This document shows, piece by piece, positions 6,648-12,858 of a stretch of 14,367 bases of DNA; position 1 is the stretch's first letter, and each line of letters opens with the position of its first letter. The translations under genes were made by a program, and so were the position numbers. Source of the stretch: Bacillota bacterium (GTDB lineage: Bacteria > Bacillota > Sulfobacillia > RBS10-35 > JAJYVM01); contig JAJYVM010000048.1 in assembly GCA_021792015.1 (NCBI GenBank), forward strand, positions 1-14,367, given 5' to 3'. The notes under the pieces were generated by a model. That model ran no database searches and had not been told where the DNA came from. It saw nothing but the letters and a program-made list of their open reading frames with translations.

Positions 6648-8320
6648 TCGCCGGCCACCTCCTGTCCCGCGGGCGCGAGCTGCAGCGCGTGGATCCGCTG
6701 GTAGACGGGCGAGGTGCGGAGCAGGGCCTCGTGCCGTCCGATCGCCTGGATGCGTCCCTGATGGAGCACGACGATGCGATCGGCGCGCATCACCGACGAG
6801 AGTCGGTGCGCAATGATGAAGGTCGTGCGGCTGCCCAGCAGCTCGCCGAGCGCCTCGCGGATCAGGAACTCGTTCTCCGCGTCGACGCTGGATGTCGCCT
6901 CGTCGAGCACGAGGATGCGCGGGTCCATCAGGATGGCGCGGGCGATGGAGACGCGCTGCTTCTGGCCGCCCGACAGGGACATGCCCCGCTCGCCCACGCG
7001 GGTCCCGTACCCCCACGGGAGCGATGCGGCGAAGTCGTGAATGCGCGCGGCGCGCGCCGCGCGCTCGATGTCGGCCTGCGATGCCCCCGGACGGCCGAAG
7101 GCGATGTTCTCCCCGAGGGTCGTCGCGAACAGGAAGGGGTCCTGCAGCACGAAGCCGATCTGGCTGCGCAGCGAGTGCAGGTCCACCGTCCGCAGGTCAT
7201 GCCCGTCGACCAGGACCCGCCCGGCCGCCGGGTCGTAGAAGCGCGAGACCAGTTGCACCACCGTCGACTTGCCCGAGCCCGTCATGCCCACCAGCGCCAC
7301 CGTCTCGCCGGGCGCGACCGAGAGGTCGATGTCCTCCAGGACCAGCGGCCCCTCGTCCCCGTACCGGGCGGAGACATGCTCGAAGCGCACGGCGCCGGTG
7401 AGGCGCGGCAGCACGACCGCGTGCTCGGGCTGGCGCACGCGCGGCTGAGAGTCGAGGACCTCGAAGACCCGCTCGGCCGAAGCCTGCGCCTGGGCCCAGA
7501 GGTTGGTGATGAACCCGATGGAGCGCAGCGGCATCAGCAGCAGGAGCAGGTAGGCGTTGAATGCGACGAAGTTGCCGATGGCCAGCGTGCCGTGGATGAC
7601 CTGGATGCCGCCGTAGGCGATGATGAAGGCCGTGCCGAGCTGCGGCAGCTGGTTCAGCAGCGGCTGGAAGTTGGCCTGGATCTCGGCGACGCGCATGCTC
7701 TGCTCGCGGTACGCCGTGTTGGTCCGGTCGAACTTCTCCTCCTCGTGGTCCTCGCGGGCGAAGACGCGCACGACCCGCATGCCGACGATGTTCTCCTGCA
7801 GGACGGTCGTCAGGTCGGCCAGGTCCTGCTGCAGCTTCCAGGAGGCCGGGCGCTGCTTCCGGCTCATGGCCAGGACGGCCCAGAGGAAGGGCGGGGTCAT
7901 GGTCATCGTGAGCAGGGCCAGGCTCGGGTCGATCTTGAGCAGGATCACCGCCGTGCCGAAGAACTGCAGGGCCGCGGTCACGATCCGCGGCGCGCCGCGG
8001 TAGACGAACATGCGGACGGAGTTGATGTCGCCGGTGGCCCGGCTCATGAGCTGGCCGGTCTGCGACTTGTCGAAGTAGCTGAACGACTGCTCCTGCACGT
8101 GCCGGTACATCGCGTCGGTGAGCCGGTAGACGACCTTCTGCGACATGAGGGCGCCCAGGTAGCTCTGGGCGAAGTTGAAGGCGCCCCAGACCGCCGTCGC
8201 CCCGAACAGGGCACCGCCCAGCGGCACAAGCAGCGCCAGCCGGTGCGGCTCGATGGCGTTGTCGACGATGACGCCCGAGAGGTCGGGGACCACCAGCTGG
8301 GCGGCCGTCCCGATCACCAT
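6644..8320 (-). CDS. ABC multidrug exporter half-transporter A; true N-terminus probably upstream near 8392
   Basis: A B-family ABC exporter half and first gene of the efflux operon. From the ATG at 8320 (558 aa) the ATPase has Walker A GMTGSGKST (345-353), Q-loop Gln393, canonical signature LSGGQ (449-453), Walker B ILVLDE (469-474) and H-loop His505. The ATG at 8320 is the first canonical start in frame, but it falls inside the first membrane helix. The frame upstream (8392-8321) reads LKTFRRILGYILLDWPVTIA and then ALAA, the usual basic amphipathic leader plus the start of TM1. No ATG, GTG or TTG is in frame there. A CTG at 8392 has GAGG (8407-8404) 11 nt upstream, and would give 582 aa, normal for the family. 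Non-canonical initiation or a single-base error are both possible. Antisense open frames here are shadows. Confidence 0.9.
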   Translation of the reverse strand: MVIGTAAQLVVPDLSGVIVDNAIEPHRLALLVPLGGALFGATAVWGAFNFAQSYLGALMSQKVVYRLTDAMYRHVQEQSFSYFDKSQTGQLMSRATGDINSVRMFVYRGAPRIVTAALQFFGTAVILLKIDPSLALLTMTMTPPFLWAVLAMSRKQRPASWKLQQDLADLTTVLQENIVGMRVVRVFAREDHEEEKFDRTNTAYREQSMRVAEIQANFQPLLNQLPQLGTAFIIAYGGIQVIHGTLAIGNFVAFNAYLLLLLMPLRSIGFITNLWAQAQASAERVFEVLDSQPRVRQPEHAVVLPRLTGAVRFEHVSARYGDEGPLVLEDIDLSVAPGETVALVGMTGSGKSTVVQLVSRFYDPAAGRVLVDGHDLRTVDLHSLRSQIGFVLQDPFLFATTLGENIAFGRPGASQADIERAARAARIHDFAASLPWGYGTRVGERGMSLSGGQKQRVSIARAILMDPRILVLDEATSSVDAENEFLIREALGELLGSRTTFIIAHRLSSVMRADRIVVLHQGRIQAIGRHEALLRTSPVYQRIHALQLAPAGQEVAGE

Positions 8321-8424
8321 GGCCGCGAGGGCGGCGATCGTGACCGGCCAGTCCAGGAGAATGTAGCCCAGGATGCGCCGGAAGGTCTTCAGGTGTTGGC
8401 ACGCCTCGATTCGCTGGCAAGAAA

Positions 8425-8439
8425 GTTCGTTCGACGAAC
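8425..8439. promoter_or_regulatory. 15-bp palindromic operator candidate on the efflux-operon start site
   Basis: GTTCGT-TCG-ACGAAC has perfect 6-bp arms around a 3-bp centre and directly abuts the -10 hexamer. Its placement over the predicted +1 is typical of a TetR- or MarR-type repressor operator controlling an efflux operon. No candidate regulator gene is visible in the window. The arm order (GTTCG then CGAAC) is the reverse of the Gram-positive LexA box, so I do not call it an SOS box. Confidence 0.55.
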
Positions 8440-8468
8440 ATAATAATCCCGCGTCGGTCGGCGGGCAA
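8440..8468 (-). promoter_or_regulatory. Sigma-70/SigA-type promoter of the ABC-ABC-MFS operon
   Basis: On the minus strand TTGCCC (8468-8463, 4/6 to TTGACA) and TATTAT (8445-8440, 5/6 to TATAAT) are separated by exactly 17 nt. The predicted start is near 8433, inside the palindrome at 8425-8439, leaving a leader of about 40 nt before the presumed ABC-A start. An ATG at 8441 overlaps the -10 and so would not be in the transcript. Confidence 0.65.
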
Positions 8469-8869
8469 GGGCATCACGTCCCCGCCACACGGACCGCGGC
8501 CAGCCGCCGTGGCGCCTCCGGTTCCTCCCGCCGGCCCAGCCGGCTGGAGCCCACCCAAGGGCCCGGACTCGGACCGGTCGCCGCGGCGTGCCAATTGCGT
8601 CCCGCAAACCTGACGCCGTCCGTGGCTCCGGCCTCCGGGCCGGCCGTGTCCACGACGAGCGCGGCCGCGCCCGCGGCCAGGACCTCATGCGCGCGCAGAG
8701 CCAGGGCGGGCAATGGCCCGGTGCAGGGGCATGGAACTGCCACCTGAGCTGGGGACCAAGGTCCGAGCGGCGCGTCTTCGAGAGCAGCGAGTACGAGGCC
8801 CACCGGCTCCGGTGCAGGGACATGGTGGGAGATCCGGTGCGCACGGGCGTTCCCCTTCGCATCGCACGA
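8469..8869. other. Divergent intergenic region between the efflux operon and fdhD, with a 17-bp direct repeat
   Basis: About 400 bp without a convincing gene. It holds a near-identical direct repeat, CCGGTGCAGGG(G/A)CATGG, at 8718-8734 and 8809-8825 (16/17, offset 91 bp). Because 91 is not a multiple of three, the repeat is not a coding repeat. It could be a pair of regulator sites for fdhD, or chance. A minus-strand open frame from 8875 to 8474 (133 codons) has weaker third-position G/C bias than the real genes and no recognisable motif; I do not annotate it as a gene. Confidence 0.4.
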
Positions 8870-8875
8870 TATCAT
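8870..8875 (+). promoter_or_regulatory. Candidate -10 element for fdhD
   Basis: TATCAT (5/6 to TATAAT) lies 18 nt before the fdhD ATG, with no good -35 at 16-18 nt. If used, transcription would begin near 8882, almost at the Shine-Dalgarno (AGGGGG, 8881-8886), giving a very short leader. Confidence 0.3.
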
Positions 8876-8893
8876 GGGGCAGGGGGCGCGGGA

Positions 8894-9712
8894 ATGACGC
8901 CGACGGCACGCTGCGAGGTACTCCGGGTGCGGGCGGGCAGGAGCCTGGGCCGGCGCCGTGACGCCCTCGCCGCGGAGGAGCCGCTGGAGATTCGCGTCGG
9001 CTGGCCCGGTCATCCGGCGGAGGCGGTCACCGTCACCATGCGCACGCCTGGCCAGGACTTCGAGCTGGCGGCCGGCTTTCTCCACAACGAGGGGATCCTT
9101 GCCGCGGCGCCCGCCGCGATCCGCTACTGCACCGAAGGCGAGCAGCGCTATAACGTGGTGTCCGTCGACCTGCGCGCGCCCGCCGACCTCGGTCCCCTCC
9201 GGCGCGCCACGACCACGACGTCCGCCTGCGGCGTCTGCGGCAAGGCGTCGCTCGACGCGCTGGCCGACCGCGGCCTGCGGCCCGTGCCGGCGGGCGCCCC
9301 CGTGGACGCGGCGACCCTGACCGCCCTGCCGGACCGGCTGCGCCAGGCCCAGGCCATCTTCGCGCGCACGGGGGGCCTGCACGCCGCCGCCCTCTTCGAC
9401 GCCGCGGGCGAGCTGCTGGCCGTGCGGGAGGACATCGGCCGCCACAACGCGGTGGACAAGGTGGTCGGTTGGGCCCTGCTCGCCGGCCGGCTGCCCCTCG
9501 AAGACGCCGTCCTGCTGGTGAGCGGCCGCGCCGGGTACGAGATCGCGCAGAAGGCCGTGGCCGCCGGCATCCCCGTGCTGGCGGCGGTCTCCGCCCCGTC
9601 GAGCCTCGCCGTGGAGCTGGCTGGCACGTTCGGGCTGACCCTCGTCGGCTTTCTCCGCGACGACGGCTTCAATGTCTACGCGGGCGCCGAGCGGATCGCG
9701 CTCGTGGACTGA
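8894..9712 (+). CDS. fdhD: Formate dehydrogenase accessory sulfurtransferase FdhD
   Basis: A cytoplasmic sulfur carrier that takes sulfur from a cysteine desulfurase and places it on the molybdenum/tungsten cofactor of formate dehydrogenase, needed for FDH activity. The protein has 272 aa, close to the family norm. The active-site motif is ACGVCGKAS (111-119, Cys112 and Cys115). Other conserved blocks are GFLHNEGI (61-68), [11 protein letters not shown] (159-169), [13 protein letters not shown] (178-190) and [11 protein letters not shown] (210-220). The ATG at 8894 is chosen because AGGGGG (8881-8886) lies 7 nt upstream and the family sequence begins soon after. The frame stays open upstream to 8588, but that stretch is arginine-rich and unlike the family. 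No formate dehydrogenase or cofactor-synthesis gene is in the window. The 3' end is echoed just downstream. Confidence 0.95.
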   Translation: MTPTARCEVLRVRAGRSLGRRRDALAAEEPLEIRVGWPGHPAEAVTVTMRTPGQDFELAAGFLHNEGILAAAPAAIRYCTEGEQRYNVVSVDLRAPADLGPLRRATTTTSACGVCGKASLDALADRGLRPVPAGAPVDAATLTALPDRLRQAQAIFARTGGLHAAALFDAAGELLAVREDIGRHNAVDKVVGWALLAGRLPLEDAVLLVSGRAGYEIAQKAVAAGIPVLAAVSAPSSLAVELAGTFGLTLVGFLRDDGFNVYAGAERIALVD

Positions 9713-9732
9713 CCGCGCCCGCGCTGGGCCAC

Positions 9733-9780
9733 GGCTGCGATGTTTACGCCGGCGCGGACCGGACCGCGCCCGGCGGCTGA
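9733..9780 (+). pseudogene. Diverged duplicate of the fdhD 3' end
   Basis: These 48 bases align without gaps to the last 48 bases of fdhD (9665-9712) at 37 positions, including the terminal TGA. The peptide GCDVYAGADRTAPGG mirrors [15 protein letters not shown]. Across the conserved VYAGA the three base differences are all third-position and silent, and the next is E to D. That pattern suggests the copy diverged while still coding, for example as the tail of a second fdhD-like gene later lost by deletion. An old local duplication is the alternative. No start codon or upstream homologous body is present. Confidence 0.55.
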
Positions 9781-9871
9781 CGGCCGGTCCCTTTCGCGGC
9801 GGTAGGTGTCCAGCGAACCCCGCACGCGACGAGGTGCCGTACAGCGCCGCCATGGCGCTCGCAATCGGCCT

Positions 9872-9913
9872 CGCGCACGGCTCGCACGCTGCGCGTGCCA
9901 CCACCCGTGCGCG
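9872..9913. terminator. Nested hairpin between convergent fdhD and TSUP genes
   Basis: CGCGCACGG (9872-9880) pairs perfectly with CCGTGCGCG (9905-9913), and inside it GCACGC (9884-9889) pairs with GCGTGC (9893-9898) around a TGC loop. The 42-nt structure sits between two converging genes, where a bidirectional transcript end is expected, and ends 10 nt before the TSUP stop. There is no T run on either strand, so any termination would not be of the classic intrinsic type. Confidence 0.45.
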
Positions 9914-9923
9914 CCTACCCCGC

Positions 9924-10682
9924 CTACCCCCAGATTCCCTGACGGACCAGATTCAGGGCCGAGATGACGACCACCGCCAGCACGATGCGCCGGAAGAGCT
10001 CGCTGGGCAACCGCGCCCGGATGCGGGCGCCGATGGCCACACCGGCCGCCATGGGCACGCAGGCGCCCGCCGCCGCCACCAGCAGGGCCGGCGAATACGC
10101 CCCGGTGCGCGCGAGGGTGGTGACCTGGGCCACGCCGAGGATCACATAGAGGAGGGTCAGGGCGTAGATGAAGCGGTCCCGGTCGCGCTCGATCGCCGTG
10201 AGGAAGGCGACGAGGCCGGGGCCCGAGATGTCCGTGGCGCCGCCGAGCACGCCGACCACCAGGCCGGCCAGCGGCGCCCACGCGCGCAGGCGCTCGGAAG
10301 TGGCCGGACCGGGGGATTTGCGCCCGAGCGCGGCCACGAGCGCCAGGGTGATGATGCCGAGGCCGAGCGTCAGGGTGCGGGCGGGCAGGTGGCCGAAAAG
10401 CAGCGCGCCGGCCACGGCGCCGACCAGGACCGCGCCGGCGAGGCGCAGGAACCAAGGCTCCAGGCGGTGCCGCCGGCACCCGCGCAAAATCAGCAGGTTG
10501 GCCACCAGCGCCGGGATGGCGACCACCAGCACCGCGGGGCGCGCCCCGATGATGCCGGCCAGCGTGGGCACGGCGATCAGCGGGAAGCCGAAGCCCAGCG
10601 CGCCCTTCATGACAGCGGCCACGGCGACGACCCCGAGGGCGGCGGCGGCGGCGCCGATCCCGACCCCGATCACCCGCACCAC
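9924..10682 (-). CDS. Sulfite exporter TauE/SafE (TSUP) family permease
   Basis: An integral membrane protein of 252 aa with about eight hydrophobic segments. The N-terminal repeat signature KGALGFGFPLIAVPTL (about 26-41) and the second-half LAGLVVGVLGGATDISGPGL (about 138-157) are the paired glycine-rich motifs of TSUP carriers. The family moves sulfite, sulfoacetate, other organosulfur anions or small carboxylates; the substrate here cannot be told. Starts are ambiguous: GTG at 10682, 10679 and 10673, with a GGGGG run just upstream. The gene lies 30 bp downstream of the beta-lactamase-like gene on the same strand and is probably co-transcribed. It converges on fdhD; any link to FdhD sulfur chemistry is speculation. 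Confidence 0.87.
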   Translation of the reverse strand: MVRVIGVGIGAAAAALGVVAVAAVMKGALGFGFPLIAVPTLAGIIGARPAVLVVAIPALVANLLILRGCRRHRLEPWFLRLAGAVLVGAVAGALLFGHLPARTLTLGLGIITLALVAALGRKSPGPATSERLRAWAPLAGLVVGVLGGATDISGPGLVAFLTAIERDRDRFIYALTLLYVILGVAQVTTLARTGAYSPALLVAAAGACVPMAAGVAIGARIRARLPSELFRRIVLAVVVISALNLVRQGIWG

Positions 10683-10712
10683 CGCCCCCGGCAGCCGAGC
10701 GGCGCGCCGCCG

Positions 10713-11576
10713 CTACACGGCCTCGTCGTACGCCTGGCGCGCCACGCGCCCGATGAGCCGCTCCGCCGGCAGGTTGTCGGCAACACCCTTCGACATGGCC
10801 GCCACCGCCAGGTGCCGCCCGCCCGGCAGCTCGATCACGCCGCAGTCGTCGACGACGCCGGCGATGGTCCCCGTCTTGTGCCAGCAGACCGTCCGCTGCG
10901 GCAGGTAGAGCGGCAGCCGGCTGTTGAGGTGCTGCCGCGACAGGATGTCGGTCGCAACCGCCGTCTCCGCCGGCCCGAGGGCCCGTCCCTCCACCACGTC
11001 CAGGAAGATGCGCGCCATCTCGCGCGGGGTGGACGCGTTGCCCCCGTCGAAGGCGGGGTCGATCTCCCGCGCCCGCAGCCGCCGCCGCACCTCGACGCGG
11101 TTGGCCTCGCCCCTGTCCGCCGGGTCGGCTCCGACCATGCGGCTCAGCAGCGACCAGCAGTCGTCGCGGATGACGGTCTCGCGGTAGCCGCGGCGCGCCA
11201 GCGAGGCGTTGATGCGCTCGAAGCCGACGCGGGCGCAGAGCATGTCGGTGGCGGAGTTGTCGCTGACGATGATCATCAGCGTGGCGAGGTCGCGGAGGCT
11301 GACGCTCAGCCCCGGCTCCAGCTCGCGCAGGATGCCGGACCCGGGCGCGATGTCCTCCGCCCGCACCGTCACGCGCTCGTCGAGCCGCTCGCGCCCCTCG
11401 GCGACGCGGTCCAGCAGCCCGATCAGGACCCCGATCTTGAACACGCTGGCCAGCGGGAAGCGCTCGTCGGCGTTCCAGCCCAGCTCCTCGCCGCCACCCG
11501 CCACAAAGAAGCCGAAGCGGCCCTCGACCTCGGACGCGGCCCCGGCGATGAAGGAGCGCAGCGCCGTGACGTTCAT
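10713..11576 (-). CDS. Class A beta-lactamase-like serine hydrolase, without recognisable Glu166 motif or signal peptide
   Basis: A penicillin-recognising serine-hydrolase fold, 287 aa. The three core motifs are present: SVFK (Ser44 to Lys47), SDN (105-107) and KTG (234-236, in WHKTGTIAGVVDD). The omega-loop motif of true class A lactamases (ExxLN, Glu166) is not recognisable; the region where it would fall reads RDDCWSLLSRM (137-147). Deacylation by the usual route is therefore doubtful, and a DD-peptidase/esterase-like or unknown acyl-enzyme role is possible. The ATG at 11576 is favoured because GGAGG lies 8 nt upstream; an ATG at 11582 would leave only 2 nt. No signal peptide, lipobox or N-terminal membrane helix is visible with either start or further upstream, which is odd for a secreted lactamase. 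TSUP follows after 30 bp. Confidence 0.88.
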   Translation of the reverse strand: MNVTALRSFIAGAASEVEGRFGFFVAGGGEELGWNADERFPLASVFKIGVLIGLLDRVAEGRERLDERVTVRAEDIAPGSGILRELEPGLSVSLRDLATLMIIVSDNSATDMLCARVGFERINASLARRGYRETVIRDDCWSLLSRMVGADPADRGEANRVEVRRRLRAREIDPAFDGGNASTPREMARIFLDVVEGRALGPAETAVATDILSRQHLNSRLPLYLPQRTVCWHKTGTIAGVVDDCGVIELPGGRHLAVAAMSKGVADNLPAERLIGRVARQAYDEAV

Positions 11577-11659
11577 GGCCATCCCCTCCCGATCTCCCGT
11601 GGCGGGCTGCTTCGCCAGGGCTGCATGACATTCCCGCCAACCCGAAGCGCGCATTCGGT

Positions 11660-11683
11660 GCGTGCACGCATGGGCGTGCACGC
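11660..11683. promoter_or_regulatory. Paired identical 10-bp palindromes in the divergent intergenic region
   Basis: GCGTGCACGC, itself a perfect palindrome, occurs at 11660-11669 and again at 11674-11683, centres 14 bp apart. The pair lies between the divergent beta-lactamase-like gene (starts 11576, minus) and the M42 peptidase gene (starts 11784, plus), about 80-120 bp from each. This looks like a double operator for a dimeric regulator. I found no convincing -35/-10 pair in this 207-bp gap. Confidence 0.45.
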
Positions 11684-11783
11684 GCACAAACGGTCCGCGG
11701 GTGGCGCCGTGGCGAGGGGCTGCGGACGGGCCGCCGCGGCGGCCAGGGCATGGTATTGCAGGTGTTCTCACGGGCGCTCGCCA

Positions 11784-12857
11784 ATGGGGGCGGCGGGGGT
11801 GGAGCCGCTGTTCGACCTGTTGAAGGCCCTCTGCGACCTGCCCGGCCCGACCGGGGCCGAGGAGCGCGTGCAGGCCTTCGTCGCCGCGGCGTGGCGCGAG
11901 GCGGGGCACGCCGTGACGGAGGCGCCCGTGGGCAACCTGCTGGCCCGCGTCGGCGGCCAGGGCCGGCGGCTGGTGGTCGTGGCGCACGCCGACGAGATCT
12001 CCGTGGTGGTCAAGTCCGTGACGGCCGACGGCCACTGCCTGCTGATGTCGGCAAGCGGCATGTCGGGTGCGGGCAGCCGCCCGCCCAACCCCATGATCCT
12101 CGGCCAGCCGATGACCGTCATGGGGCGGCATGGGCCGGTGCCGGCGGTGCTGGCGGCCCGGACGGGCCACCTGCGCAGCACGCTGCCCGACAGCGGCGCG
12201 GCCATCCTCTGGAACGACCTGTTCCTCGACCTGGGTGTCGGCACGGCGTCGGCGGTCGCCGACCTCGGCGTCCACCCCGGCTGCCCGGCCTGCTTCGACG
12301 TCGCCACCCGCCGGCTGGGGACGCGGATCGTCGGCAAGGCCATGGACGACCGCGCGGCCCTGACGATCGCCACGGAGCTGGGGCGGCGCGCGGCGGGACG
12401 CCGGCTGGGGTATGAGCTCTGGCTCGCCTCGACGGTGCAGGAGGAGAACGGGCTGATCGGCGCCACGGCGCTGGGGGCGGGCCAGCCCGGGTTCGATCTG
12501 GCCATCGCCCTGGACGTCGGCCTCTGCGGGGACGTGCCCGGGGTCGGCCTGCACGAGATGCCGGTGCGGCTGGGGGGCGGGCCCGCCCTCGTGCACCGCG
12601 ACAGCTCGGTGCGCTACCACCGCGCGCTCACCTACGCGCTCTGCGCGGCGGGCGAGAAGCGGGGGATCGCCGTGCAGCACGCGGCCTTCCAGGGATACGG
12701 CTCCGACTCGGCGGCCATGTTCAAATCGAACGTGCCGTCGGCGCTGGTCGCCTACCCGACGCGCTACACGCACACGGCGATCGAGACCGTCGACGAGGGC
12801 GACCTGGAGGCCTGCGTGGACCTGCTGCTGGCCTTCTGCGAGGAGGCGACCTTCTGA
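11784..12857 (+). CDS. M42 family metallo-aminopeptidase (glutamyl aminopeptidase/cellulase-M type)
   Basis: A di-metal cytoplasmic aminopeptidase of the TET-forming M42 family that trims short peptides; 357 aa, normal length. The metal and catalytic residues fit: His68 and Asp70 in AHADE (67-71), Asp188/Asp189 in GKAMDDR (184-190), Glu220/Glu221 in VQEENGLIGA (218-227), Asp244 in IALDVG (241-246) and His330 in YPTRYTHTAIE (324-334). GYGSDSAAMF (304-313) is the family's substrate-pocket block. The ATG at 11784 is the first good start but has no clear Shine-Dalgarno; the GTG at 11799 has GGGGG (11786-11790) 8 nt upstream and would shorten the protein by five residues. The frame stays open far upstream without family-like sequence. 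The stop is one base from the next start. Confidence 0.93.
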   Translation: MGAAGVEPLFDLLKALCDLPGPTGAEERVQAFVAAAWREAGHAVTEAPVGNLLARVGGQGRRLVVVAHADEISVVVKSVTADGHCLLMSASGMSGAGSRPPNPMILGQPMTVMGRHGPVPAVLAARTGHLRSTLPDSGAAILWNDLFLDLGVGTASAVADLGVHPGCPACFDVATRRLGTRIVGKAMDDRAALTIATELGRRAAGRRLGYELWLASTVQEENGLIGATALGAGQPGFDLAIALDVGLCGDVPGVGLHEMPVRLGGGPALVHRDSSVRYHRALTYALCAAGEKRGIAVQHAAFQGYGSDSAAMFKSNVPSALVAYPTRYTHTAIETVDEGDLEACVDLLLAFCEEATF

Positions 12858-12858
12858 T

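Noticed and set aside
8425..8439. LexA (SOS) box upstream of the efflux operon
   Set aside because: The arms are in the wrong order: GTTCG-N5-CGAAC instead of CGAAC-N4-GTTCG.
6689..8443. Plus-strand open frame of 584 codons opposite ABC exporter A
   Set aside because: Composition is His/Asp/Arg/Val-rich, without domains, and it mirrors the codon structure of the ABC gene; antisense shadow.
8474..8875. Minus-strand 133-codon open frame between fdhD and the efflux operon
   Set aside because: Begins with an ATG and is moderately hydrophobic, but third-position G/C bias is weaker than in the real genes, there is no ribosome binding site of note and no recognisable family. It could be a decayed gene but I cannot support it.
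8588..8893. N-terminal extension of FdhD to the upstream ATG at 8588
   Set aside because: The added 102 residues are not FdhD-like, and a good Shine-Dalgarno precedes the ATG at 8894.
9672..11783. Very long open extension upstream of the M42 aminopeptidase in the same frame
   Set aside because: It runs antisense through the TSUP and beta-lactamase-like genes, is low-complexity and not family-like; the M42 domain begins at about 11784.
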